Positions 14,822 to 22,286 are shown, counted from the stretch's first letter. The stretch: DNA of 24,707 nucleotides from Lachnospiraceae bacterium (GCA_019420465.1 JAHZHB010000077.1:1-24707), one strand, 5' to 3'. Program-made: numbers and translations. Notes: generated by a model from the sequence alone, not told the origin.

Positions 14822-16087
14822 ATGACAGCAGAACAGCAACAGAAATACGATGAAAAATTAAAGCGCCTGCAGGATGCCCTGGCCTTAAAGGAGCCGGACC
14901 GTGTGCCTGTGGATATCGTTGGCGGATGTTTTATGGTGCAGAGGCTTGGGTACACGATGGCACAGTCCAATTACGATGAAACACTGGAAATTGGAAAAGA
15001 GGCTGCCCGGAGGTTTATGCTGGATTATGAACCGGATGTTATGACTGGGCTTGGCCTGACGTATGCCGGTGAAGGGCGGGGGCATGAAATGCAGGAAAGC
15101 CGGACACTGTATATTTCCGGAATGAAAAATGCGCCGATCGGGGAAGATTCCATGCCACAGTTTATGGAGTTTCCCACCCTGTTGGATGAAGAATTTGACG
15201 AGTTTTTCAATGATTACACACAGTGGTCTCTGAATAAATTTCTTCCCCGTGTGTCCGGTGTGATGGAACCATTTAAGGATTTTCGACTGAATCTGAGTCA
15301 CAGAGGTATTGGTGAGGTGGCAGCTGCATTTTCCAGACCGGAGATTCGAAAAGCGATCAAAAGACTGTGGGAAATTGATGATTTTTACCAGGAATACAGA
15401 AAAAAGGTGGCAGCAGCCAATGCCGAACTGGCTGATCTTGGTTTTCCAACGATGGTAGCCGGACGTGCAGTCGTGCCGTTTGACAAGTACAGCGATACAT
15501 ACCGGGGAATGGAGATGGCGTTTGTCGATATCTTTGAAGAGGAAGAACTGGTAATGAAGTTCTGCGAAAAATTCCATGAAGAGCAGATCCGGCAGCTTAA
15601 AAATGGCAATCCGGACGGGAAAAAGAACGGCAAACAGGTGGTCATGGCTCTGCATAAGGGCAGCGATGATATGATGAGCAATGCCTTTTATGAGAAATTT
15701 TACTGGAACCATCTGAAAGATATCATTACAGCGTGCAAAGAGGCCGGTATGATGGCAAATGTGTTCTGTGAGGGTGTATACAATGACAAGCTGAAATATC
15801 TTGCCGAGGTGGAAAAAGGATCGGCATATTTTACTTTTGATAAAGTGGATATGGAAAAGGCAAAGAAGACCGTCGGCAAAGTATGCTGTATTGGCGGAGG
15901 TTTTCCGACACCGCTTCTGGTGTATGAAACACCCGAAAAAGTAAAAGAAGCAGTGAAACGTCATCTCGATGCAGCCATGCCGGGAGGAGGATATATATTC
16001 CGTATGTCTGCCGGGCTGGATGGTGCAAAGCCGGAGAATGTGGAAGCTATGTTTGAAACTGTGCATGAGTACGGCAGATATCGCTAA
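14822..16087 (+). CDS. URO-D superfamily (uroporphyrinogen decarboxylase-like) protein
   Basis: A 421-residue TIM-barrel protein of the uroporphyrinogen decarboxylase superfamily, which in anaerobes includes many cobalamin-dependent methyltransferases rather than true haem-pathway enzymes. The pattern includes KEPDRVPVDIVGG near the start, a central RAVVPFDKYSD segment, and the late GMMANVFCEG ... VCCIGGGFPTPLL ... GYIFRMSAG series (Cys316, Cys355, Cys356). The HxC metal motif of MtaA-type methyltransferases appears here as VFC, so a ligand is missing or replaced, perhaps by the next Glu. True HemE function is unlikely, as the protein is longer and the typical N-terminal RQAGR motif is absent. 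GGGAGG is 8 bases before the ATG. A promoter with a LysR dyad precedes it and a terminator follows. Substrate unknown. Confidence 0.8.
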   Translation: MTAEQQQKYDEKLKRLQDALALKEPDRVPVDIVGGCFMVQRLGYTMAQSNYDETLEIGKEAARRFMLDYEPDVMTGLGLTYAGEGRGHEMQESRTLYISGMKNAPIGEDSMPQFMEFPTLLDEEFDEFFNDYTQWSLNKFLPRVSGVMEPFKDFRLNLSHRGIGEVAAAFSRPEIRKAIKRLWEIDDFYQEYRKKVAAANAELADLGFPTMVAGRAVVPFDKYSDTYRGMEMAFVDIFEEEELVMKFCEKFHEEQIRQLKNGNPDGKKNGKQVVMALHKGSDDMMSNAFYEKFYWNHLKDIITACKEAGMMANVFCEGVYNDKLKYLAEVEKGSAYFTFDKVDMEKAKKTVGKVCCIGGGFPTPLLVYETPEKVKEAVKRHLDAAMPGGGYIFRMSAGLDGAKPENVEAMFETVHEYGRYR

Positions 16088-16092
16088 AATAC

Positions 16093-16150
16093 AAAGGATG
16101 TGAGGCAAAAACGCCGTTTGATCGTTGATGCCGCACATCCTTTATATTTT
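16093..16150 (+). terminator. Terminator of the URO-D gene
   Basis: Stem AAAGGATGTG / CACATCCTTT (16093-16102 and 16134-16143), extended inward by GGC/GCC after a one-base mismatch, is followed by a T-rich tail (TTATATTTTT). Confidence 0.82.
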
Positions 16151-16195
16151 TCAAAATCAAAATTGATCCACTGAACCAATTATTGATATGTATGG

Positions 16196-16237
16196 CAAAG
16201 AAAAAGGCATCGCACAAAGTCAGCCGTGCGATGCCTT
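16196..16237 (-). terminator. Terminator of the FAD-dependent oxidoreductase gene
   Basis: Perfect 12-bp stem AAGGCATCGCAC / GTGCGATGCCTT (16204-16215 and 16226-16237) with a 10-base loop. Read on the - strand it is followed by TTTTTCTTT. It lies 18 bases after the oxidoreductase stop. Confidence 0.9.
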
Positions 16238-16254
16238 CGGATTTTTAAAAACTG

Positions 16255-17808
16255 TTATTTCTTTGGCACCAGAGAGATGAAATCTCCGCCGTTGATCACA
16301 TAGTCTCCTTCCTGTTCGCGAAGCTCTGCCCAGTAACCGTCACAGGGTTTGTCAAGTTCGACACCCTCACTGACAAGAAGCTTACGCAGCTCCACACCGC
16401 TTAACTCCCGGGGCAGGATATGACGGTCGATAGCAACACTGACGGCCAGACCGGCTGCCTGTCCGGTACCCATAGCCGGTCCGATGATGCGCATGGCACC
16501 CTGTGCATGAAATTCTGCAGAGCAGCATCTGCCGGCGCATAAAAGATTGTCAACACCTCTGGGGATCAGGGAACCGTACGGAATATCACAGTAATCCTGC
16601 GGATTGGGGCGGACAGGGAGTCCTTCCGGAATACCGAAAGGATGCATCTGTGCGTCGCAGTCCACACCATGCTGCGTATTTTCTGCAATGGCAGAACCGG
16701 TGATCTCTTCTTTGCGGATATGACAATGGCGCATAAATACCCAGTCCGGTGAGGTCGGATGGTGCGTATCAAACATTTCCGGGAATCTGGCGATACCATC
16801 TTCAAACTTTCTGCCGCAGGCGACATCCGCTGCTTTGAGCATATATTCACCAAAGATTCTCCGGCTGTCGCGGACACCGGGAACATTTCCCAGACCTACC
16901 AGACGAAGATTTTCAAATCCGGGCACATGTTCCTTTAAAAATCGGTGGAACTGTTTCATTAACTGATGCTGTTCGAGAATCTGTCGGGTGATATCCTCGG
17001 CATCTGTATTATGGCAGTAATAACTGTGGAAGGAAAATGTAACAAAGGAAGCATTATCCTCCGGTGTATTTGGAATCAATACGCGGAAAAATCCGGAATT
17101 GCGGTTGCACACATGGCGCGACATTTCGCCCCGTTCTATGGCTTCTGTTTCCAGAACATAAACCAGTGGCAGTGGTTTTTCTACCCCCTTGGCCTTCTGT
17201 TCTTCTTTCCAGGCCGCTTCGGCGGCCAGATATCTGGTCAGATTGGCACCGGCCCAGCGGGAGCCCTGTGTAGAGGAAATATTTAATCCGGCAAAATCCT
17301 GTCCACCGACCTCGTAGGGAACTCCGGCAAGTGCGGCGAGGTCACCATCGCCTGTCGCATCAATGTACATGGTGGCTTTCACCTGCATATAGCCACCTTT
17401 GGTGTAGAAGATCAGACTTTTGATCATACGCTCATTATCCATTTCCACATAGAATAAAGTGGCATCGTAGATAATGCGGGCACCGGCGGCAAATACCATA
17501 TCTTCCAGCACCAGCTTGCCGTATTCAGGCTCAAAGGAAGGATTGCGGTAGTAGGGCTTGTCGTATAACCGGCGAAGCTGTCCGGCTTCTTCCAGTCTTT
17601 TGGTAAATTCCAGACAGATGCCTTCTATGCCACCGGCAATCTGCGGTACATAACCGTTTGTAGCGATACCGCCAAGCGTCGTGCCTTTTTCAAAAAGTAT
17701 GGTATGTTTGCCGTGTCTGGCGGCTTCAACAGCAGCTGAAACACCGGCAACACCGCCGCCGGCAACAGCTACATCGCAGTAGAGGGTTTTGCAGATATTA
17801 AATTCCAT
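16255..17808 (-). CDS. FAD-dependent oxidoreductase (FAD_oxidored / PF12831 type)
   Basis: A 517-residue flavoprotein. The N-terminal dinucleotide fold is clear: CDVAVAGGGVAGVSAAVEAA (GGGVAG at 17-22) with Glu40 closing the second strand, followed by GTTLGGIATNG. A second FAD motif, DATGDGDLAALAG, is near residue 165, and the late segment VDNLLCAGRCCSAEFHAQGA and GTGQAAGLAV completes the FAD site. GVRDSRRI is typical of the PF12831 group. No haem, iron-sulfur or NAD domain is present, so the electron partner is unknown. Start 17808 is chosen (AAGGAAG 8 bases upstream) over a TTG at 17850. It is divergent from the LysR gene across a shared control region. No signal peptide, hence cytoplasmic. 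Confidence 0.86.
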   Translation of the reverse strand: MEFNICKTLYCDVAVAGGGVAGVSAAVEAARHGKHTILFEKGTTLGGIATNGYVPQIAGGIEGICLEFTKRLEEAGQLRRLYDKPYYRNPSFEPEYGKLVLEDMVFAAGARIIYDATLFYVEMDNERMIKSLIFYTKGGYMQVKATMYIDATGDGDLAALAGVPYEVGGQDFAGLNISSTQGSRWAGANLTRYLAAEAAWKEEQKAKGVEKPLPLVYVLETEAIERGEMSRHVCNRNSGFFRVLIPNTPEDNASFVTFSFHSYYCHNTDAEDITRQILEQHQLMKQFHRFLKEHVPGFENLRLVGLGNVPGVRDSRRIFGEYMLKAADVACGRKFEDGIARFPEMFDTHHPTSPDWVFMRHCHIRKEEITGSAIAENTQHGVDCDAQMHPFGIPEGLPVRPNPQDYCDIPYGSLIPRGVDNLLCAGRCCSAEFHAQGAMRIIGPAMGTGQAAGLAVSVAIDRHILPRELSGVELRKLLVSEGVELDKPCDGYWAELREQEGDYVINGGDFISLVPKK

Positions 17809-17894
17809 ATACAACTTCCTTTCTTTTTGGTTTTTTTGACTGCCGTCCAAAAACGGCCAATCGTAATACGTATTTAAAGTATGTTTACATATTT

Positions 17895-17922
17895 ATTATA
17901 ACAGCATCATCAGGTTTGACAA
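17895..17922 (-). promoter_or_regulatory. Promoter of the FAD-dependent oxidoreductase gene
   Basis: On the - strand: TTGTCA (17922-17917), 16-base spacer, TATAAT (17900-17895). The predicted transcription start (about 17888) is about 62 bases from the centre of the LysR dyad at 17940-17960. Its -35 overlaps the -35 of the divergent LysR promoter. Confidence 0.75.
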
Positions 17923-17944
17923 ATCCGATTACCTGTATTATTAT
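17916..17944 (+). promoter_or_regulatory. Promoter of the LysR regulator gene
   Basis: Consensus TTGACA (17916-17921), 17-base spacer, TATTAT (17939-17944). The LysR dyad (17940-17960) covers the -10 and the predicted transcription start, which should allow the regulator to repress its own gene. Confidence 0.72.
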
Positions 17945-17960
17945 TCCGATATAGAATAAT
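17940..17960. promoter_or_regulatory. Putative LysR binding dyad between oxidoreductase and lysR genes
   Basis: The dyad ATTATTCC-N5-AGAATAAT, with ATTATTC/GAATAAT arms fully symmetrical, overlaps the -10 of the regulator gene and lies at about -62 of the divergent oxidoreductase promoter. This is the usual layout of an autorepressing, divergently activating LysR-type regulator. Confidence 0.75.
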
Positions 17961-17975
17961 AAAGGCGGTGAGCGT

Positions 17976-18959
17976 ATGATCAATCCGGATATACAGAAGC
18001 TGAGAACAGTGCTGATGGTGTCTAAAACACTGAATTTTTCCGAGGCGGCCTATGAGTTGAATTTTACACCATCGGCCATATCAAAACAGGTGCTTTCGGT
18101 GGAAAAAAATCTGGGCGTGTCTCTGTTTGACAGGCACAGTCGTAACGGTGTGACGCTGACCCCGGAAATGATAAAGCTTCTTCCAACTTTGCAGCAGGTA
18201 GTATCAGCGTTTGATGAGTTTGAAGGTGTTTTGCGCACGATTTCTCTGGAACCAACATTTTATATTGGAACGCCTCCGCTGTTCCCGTCACAGGTAACGT
18301 CGCAGATCATCGCGGAGATGGTGCAGCAGATTCCTTCTCTGGAGGTCGAGATGATGCATCATGACAGCCGTACACTGCTCAAACTTGTCCATCTGGGCAA
18401 AATAGATGCTGCACTCAGCGTAATTCTGGGACGACCTGAAGACAATCCGGAATTTTATGCAGAAGAACACGGCGATCTGGAGATAAAGACTCTGCGAAAG
18501 ACGCAGGATGTGGTCTTTTTAAACGAAAAGCATCCGCTGGCAGCCAAACGTACCTTTGACACGAAGGAACTTCTGTCGTATGAAGACAGCCGTTTTCTGT
18601 TTATCAATACAAGACCCCATACGATATCGCGTCGTGAACGGATTTTTTTAAGATTCTGTGAGGCCTGTGGTGTGGAACGGGAAATCAAAGAGGTCAATCT
18701 GGAATCCGGCATTGCTATGAATACGATGCTTCGCAATATCGCATCAAATCCGCGCAATATCGCTTTTGGCCCGGCCGGACTCAGCAAGACGGTGTACGGT
18801 GTTGTGGAGCGAGTCTGTGAGGATTCCATGTACCCGACCCGTGAGGTGATCTGTTACAGAAAAAACAGCAGATCGCGTATTTTGCAGGCGTTTCTGCGTG
18901 CTGCTGAACGCATGGCCGAAGGAGAATGGAAAAGCGTGCCAGAGGAGGCTGGTTTATAA
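17976..18959 (+). CDS. LysR-family transcriptional regulator
   Basis: A 327-residue regulator of normal length. The N-terminal winged helix-turn-helix (about residues 5-62) shows LNFSEAAYELNFTPSAISKQ followed by SVEKNLGVSLFDRHSRNGVTLT, the LysR signature. The C-terminal co-inducer domain (about 90-300) has the two-lobed periplasmic-binding-protein pattern, starting TFYIGTPPLFPS. The ATG is preceded by a modest AAAGGCGGTG. It is divergent from the FAD-dependent oxidoreductase gene. Matching dyads before three neighbouring units suggest it controls them in response to a small, probably anionic, ligand. The strong terminator at 18967-19014 follows. Confidence 0.94.
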   Translation: MINPDIQKLRTVLMVSKTLNFSEAAYELNFTPSAISKQVLSVEKNLGVSLFDRHSRNGVTLTPEMIKLLPTLQQVVSAFDEFEGVLRTISLEPTFYIGTPPLFPSQVTSQIIAEMVQQIPSLEVEMMHHDSRTLLKLVHLGKIDAALSVILGRPEDNPEFYAEEHGDLEIKTLRKTQDVVFLNEKHPLAAKRTFDTKELLSYEDSRFLFINTRPHTISRRERIFLRFCEACGVEREIKEVNLESGIAMNTMLRNIASNPRNIAFGPAGLSKTVYGVVERVCEDSMYPTREVICYRKNSRSRILQAFLRAAERMAEGEWKSVPEEAGL

Positions 18960-18966
18960 AAAAACG

Positions 18967-19014
18967 ATCCGCTGTCTGAGAATCTGACGATTCTGTACAG
19001 ACAGCGGATTTTTT
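18967..19014. terminator. Bidirectional terminator between lysR and the permease gene
   Basis: Perfect 12-bp stem ATCCGCTGTCTG / CAGACAGCGGAT (18967-18978 and 18998-19009), with an inner GAATC/GATTC pairing. TTTTTT follows on the + strand and an A-run before it gives a U-tract on the - strand. It ends the lysR unit and can also stop the convergent permease transcript. Confidence 0.92.
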
Positions 19015-19076
19015 GTTCTGCTACATTAAAGACTGCCGGCGTTTTTTCAAAAACTGCAGGTCATATCAGCAGAGTT

Positions 19077-20543
19077 TTACAGTGCATAGCAGAGAGCCAG
19101 TGTAAGCACATAATTGATCAGAAAGATGATCACACCGGCAAACAGTCCTTTGGAATACAGCCATTTCAGATCATCGGAAATGCACTTGTTACCAAACAGA
19201 AGCGGTGCAGCACCACAGGCGGCCTGTGTGGCAAAAGCGAACATGACAGAGATCATAAAGCCGGCAGCGTATACAGTAGGATTGATACCGGACTGCTGGA
19301 TATGTACAGTCAGAAACGGTGCAGCCAGTGAAGCCATGATCACACCGACAGCTGTATTGGACAGGAAGTTGGTGAGAATCCAGGAAATCAAAAATACCAG
19401 CAGTAAAAACAGCGGGAAGCCGAAATTGACAAAAATGCCGGACAGAGAATCCTGCAGCCACAGCTTGATACCAGCATCATCGAGGGTCAGTACGGCACCG
19501 GCCTGTGTAAAGCCGATCATAGCATAGATAACGTTCCAGTCTACACCTTCTTTTAATACAGTGAATGCGTTTGCGGCTGGCTTACCGTCGATTTTAACCA
19601 GACACATGATGGCCAGACATATCGCAAACCATCCGGCCTGCGTAATGCCGTTAAAGGCATCGCCGAAAGGCGTTCCCTTTTTGATAAAAAGGATCAGAAT
19701 CGTGTAGATCAGGGAAATCGCAAAAACGATGGTGATGAAAGACTGGCGTTTGTTCATTTTTACATTATCCATACCTTCCATCTTGGTGATATCCAGATCT
19801 TTTAAACGACCTAAGTCTACTCGGAATAAGATCATGATAAAGTAGTATACAACAGCAACAAGGATACCAAGAATCGCAACAATGCCCATGAACAACAGGT
19901 CATTGGTTTCGATACCGGATTCGCCAAGCGCCTGCTTTAACGGTGAAAAGATTAAAAGCGGAAGTCCCTTAAAGGGCAGCATGGACATACCGATCATGGC
20001 CTCTGTATATACACCGAAAACATTAAATTTCATCCACGCAGAATCCTCTTCGTAGCCCAGCTCTTTACGAATGGATTCCAGTACACTGTAATAAAAAACA
20101 AGTCCGCCCAGTCCGATGAATGCACCGGCAAAAACCGAAGCGATCATCAGCATAAAGGTAAAGGCAAATGGCTTGCCCTTGGCAAATTTGCGGCTGATCA
20201 GCCACCGGGCGATGACATCACCGGCTCCACATTCGATCAGTGCCCGGCAAAGTCCGTAGATGACGATCAGCTGATAGATCGTTACACCGCCGAGACTGGC
20301 AGCGATCATGTCAGCAAAGGTAAATGCGCCGGATAACTGGATCGCCAGAAGAGCAAAGGTGGAGATGGCCAGATACGGATAACCGCTTGCTGCCAGAAAT
20401 ACAAGACCGATAAAGATACAAATGCCCTGCACACCGATGCGCGTGACAGATCCCCATGTTGGAAGAAAACGTCCAAGAACAAACATGAGCAGCAACCCAA
20501 CGATAAGTATGACAGGATTTTTCTCTTTTTTAGCTTTTGTCAT
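19077..20543 (-). CDS. SLC13/DASS-type anion permease
   Basis: A 488-residue polytopic membrane protein with about eleven to twelve helices, of the divalent anion:sodium symporter superfamily, whose members import dicarboxylates, tricarboxylates, sulfate or other organic anions. The second hairpin signature TNFLSNTAVG (391-400, Ser-Asn-Thr) is present; the first half has AGAFIGLGGLVF (139-150) in place of the usual SNT. The end AACGAAPLLFG fits the last transport hairpin region. A loop of about 50 charged residues (240-266) separates the two halves. AAAGGGGG precedes the ATG. Its promoter and a LysR dyad lie upstream. Substrate not predictable from sequence; a carboxylate is most likely. Confidence 0.86.
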   Translation of the reverse strand: MTKAKKEKNPVILIVGLLLMFVLGRFLPTWGSVTRIGVQGICIFIGLVFLAASGYPYLAISTFALLAIQLSGAFTFADMIAASLGGVTIYQLIVIYGLCRALIECGAGDVIARWLISRKFAKGKPFAFTFMLMIASVFAGAFIGLGGLVFYYSVLESIRKELGYEEDSAWMKFNVFGVYTEAMIGMSMLPFKGLPLLIFSPLKQALGESGIETNDLLFMGIVAILGILVAVVYYFIMILFRVDLGRLKDLDITKMEGMDNVKMNKRQSFITIVFAISLIYTILILFIKKGTPFGDAFNGITQAGWFAICLAIMCLVKIDGKPAANAFTVLKEGVDWNVIYAMIGFTQAGAVLTLDDAGIKLWLQDSLSGIFVNFGFPLFLLLVFLISWILTNFLSNTAVGVIMASLAAPFLTVHIQQSGINPTVYAAGFMISVMFAFATQAACGAAPLLFGNKCISDDLKWLYSKGLFAGVIIFLINYVLTLALCYAL

Positions 20544-20584
20544 AAAAGCCCCCTTTCCAAGTGACTGAAAAAATCAGTTCACTT

Positions 20585-20614
20585 AAATTCCGCTGTCAGG
20601 ATGATGCGGAATTT
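20585..20614. repeat. Perfect 9-bp inverted repeat in the permease leader
   Basis: AAATTCCGC / GCGGAATTT with a 12-base loop lies only a few bases after the predicted start of the permease transcript (about 20618) and ends 42 bases before its ATG. On the + strand it is followed by a T-rich run and would look like a terminator, but no + gene precedes it. It may be a 5' mRNA hairpin or an operator. Confidence 0.6.
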
Positions 20615-20624
20615 CTTTTTCTTT

Positions 20625-20653
20625 ATTATACTGTCAGACCACGGGGGACTCAA
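20625..20653 (-). promoter_or_regulatory. Promoter of the SLC13 permease gene
   Basis: On the - strand: TTGAGT (20653-20648), 17-base spacer, perfect TATAAT (20630-20625). It leaves a leader of about 75 bases. The LysR dyad centre (20692) is about 74 bases before the predicted start, one helical turn further than at the other two promoters. Confidence 0.76.
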
Positions 20654-20681
20654 TGCGTATACGAATCCGTTCCTGATATAT

Positions 20682-20702
20682 ACTGTTCCGGGATGGAATA
20701 AT
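20682..20702. promoter_or_regulatory. Putative LysR binding dyad upstream of the permease gene
   Basis: ACTGTTCC-N5-GGAATAAT has the same arms and spacing as the dyads at 14725-14745 and 17940-17960. An extra TTCC half site (20670-20673) lies on the side away from the permease promoter. Confidence 0.68.
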
Positions 20703-20800
20703 ATAAAAAGAAAGAATAAAGATCCTGTGGAGAAAATGTATGCAGAATACAGACGATATAACTGGATGACCAGATATAAGATTGACGGACAAAAAGCCGC

Positions 20801-20834
20801 TTTTTGGTCAATTCATATAAAAATTGACCAAAAA
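20801..20834. repeat. Perfect 13-bp palindrome upstream of the CdaR-type gene
   Basis: TTTTTGGTCAATT / AATTGACCAAAAA with an 8-base loop, flanked by GCCGCT ... AGCGG that could extend the pairing. It lies 37 bases before the -35 of the CdaR promoter. Low GC and lack of a T tail argue against a terminator for the + strand; an operator is more likely. Related ATTGAC half sites occur at 20781 and inside the palindrome. Confidence 0.7.
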
Positions 20835-20870
20835 ATTACCAAAAACAGCGGTGAAAATGCAAGGCTATGG

Positions 20871-20899
20871 TTGAAAACTCACAAGAAATAGGGTATATT
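20871..20899 (+). promoter_or_regulatory. Promoter of the CdaR/PucR-type regulator gene
   Basis: TTGAAA (20871-20876), 17-base spacer, TATATT (20894-20899). It leaves a leader of about 90 bases before the ATG at 20997. The rest of the 453-base interval between the permease and this gene is accounted for by the permease promoter, the LysR dyad and the palindrome. Confidence 0.65.
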
Positions 20900-20996
20900 A
20901 TTAGGTAAGTTATCAATAAAAGAAAAATACAGTACAACTGTAGTATATATACAGACAGCCCCGGGAGGCTTTTTGTGTAAGAAAGAGAGTGACAGT

Positions 20997-22085
20997 ATGG
21001 TTTCAAGTCAGGTTCTGCAAAAGACTCTGGATGAGCTTAAAAGCATCACCAAAGTAGACTTAAGTGTTCTGAACATTGACGGTACAGTTTTAGTTTCCAC
21101 CATGGCGGAGGAGCAGGTGGATCATGCGACGGTCCGTCAGTTTGTGGACTCACCGGCAGACAGCCAGATCCTTCAGGAGAGATATTTCTTCAAGGTATTT
21201 GATGATAATAATGTGGAGTATGTGCTGGTATCTTCCGGCAGCATGAACGATCCGTATCTGATCGGCCGTGTGGCTGTATCCCAGATCCAGAATCTGATCA
21301 TTGCTTACAAGGAGCGTCTGGACAAGAACAATTTCATCCAGAACCTTCTGCTGGACAATCTTCTCCTTGTGGATATCTACAACCGTGCGAAAAAGCTTCG
21401 CATCGATACCAATGCCAAACGTATCGTATTTACCGTAGAGATCCTCGGAGACAAGGACAATACAGCATTAGACAAGATCAAGAGTCTGTTTACCGGCCGT
21501 CCGCAGGATTTCATCACAGCTATCGATGAAAATAATGTAATTATTGTCAAAGAGCTCAAGGAGGGTGAGGATTATGCGGAGATGAGCCGTCTGGCCCGTC
21601 TGATCGCCGATACCCTTCAGACAGAGCAGTCCGGACAGGTCCGTGTAGCCTATGGTAATGTCGTGGAGGAGATCAAAAATGTATCCCGTTCCTACAAAGA
21701 GTCCCAGATGGCTCTGGAGGTGGGCAAGATCTTCCATGCAGAAAAGAATGTCATTCCGTACAACAATCTCGGCATCGGCCGTCTGATCTACCAGCTGCCG
21801 ATCCCGCTTTGCAAGATGTTTATGAAAGAGGTATTCGGCGAACAGCTGCCGGATACATTCGATGAAGAAACACTGATGACGATCAACAAATTCTTCGAAA
21901 ACAACTTAAATGTTTCCGAAACATCCCGTCAGCTGTATGTACACCGAAATACACTGGTGTACCGCCTCGAAAAGCTCGAAAAGAGCACGGGACTGGATAT
22001 CCGGGTGTTTGATGATGCCCTGACCTTTAAGATCGCTATGATGGTTGTACGTTACATGAAGTACATGCAGGAACAGAATCCGTAA
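20997..22085 (+). CDS. CdaR/PucR-family transcriptional regulator
   Basis: A 362-residue regulator. Residues about 1-110 form a sensor-like domain (VLQKTLDELKSITKVDLSVLNIDGTVLVSTM), the middle (about 140-250) resembles the GGDEF-like part of CdaR proteins, and the C-terminus has a PucR-type helix-turn-helix (about 288-350: NLNVSETSRQLYVHRNTLVY, then RLEKLEKSTGLDI). CdaR relatives control sugar-acid or small-carboxylate genes. The ATG is preceded only by AAAGAGAG; a TTG at 20973 has GGGAGG 4 bases upstream and could be used instead. A terminator follows, then the hydratase gene on the same strand, a likely target. C-ending codons are frequent, hinting at good expression. Confidence 0.88.
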   Translation: MVSSQVLQKTLDELKSITKVDLSVLNIDGTVLVSTMAEEQVDHATVRQFVDSPADSQILQERYFFKVFDDNNVEYVLVSSGSMNDPYLIGRVAVSQIQNLIIAYKERLDKNNFIQNLLLDNLLLVDIYNRAKKLRIDTNAKRIVFTVEILGDKDNTALDKIKSLFTGRPQDFITAIDENNVIIVKELKEGEDYAEMSRLARLIADTLQTEQSGQVRVAYGNVVEEIKNVSRSYKESQMALEVGKIFHAEKNVIPYNNLGIGRLIYQLPIPLCKMFMKEVFGEQLPDTFDEETLMTINKFFENNLNVSETSRQLYVHRNTLVYRLEKLEKSTGLDIRVFDDALTFKIAMMVVRYMKYMQEQNP

Positions 22086-22108
22086 CTTCGGATATATAGT
22101 CAAACGTA

Positions 22109-22154
22109 CGAAATGTGCAGAGATGTGATGAGCATTGCTGCACATTTCGTTTTA
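22109..22154 (+). terminator. Terminator after the CdaR-type gene
   Basis: Perfect 12-bp stem CGAAATGTGCAG / CTGCACATTTCG (22109-22120 and 22138-22149) with a 17-base loop, followed by a short T tail (TTTTA). The weak tail may allow some read-through into the hydratase gene. Confidence 0.82.
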
Positions 22155-22286
22155 CATGCCGGTGTATCGAAAGATACCAAGGCGGGCCGCTGCGGGCAGA
22201 ATATACTGTGAGGGAGGCCATATTCGCTGTCGTTTGCCAATATATTACAAAGGACAGCCCATTATCAGATTCAGGAGGAGAATATT

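Noticed and set aside
14885..16138. Open frame of 417 codons on the - strand
   Set aside because: It is the complement of the URO-D gene; the composition (many His, Phe, Cys) is typical of antisense frames and no family is recognisable.
20585..20614. Fourth LysR site
   Set aside because: It has TTCC and GGAA arms, but they are 16 bases apart instead of 5, unlike the other three sites.
20601..20891. Possible 96-residue protein on the + strand before the CdaR-type gene
   Set aside because: It covers the permease promoter, a LysR dyad and a perfect palindrome, has no ribosome site and shows no protein-like pattern.
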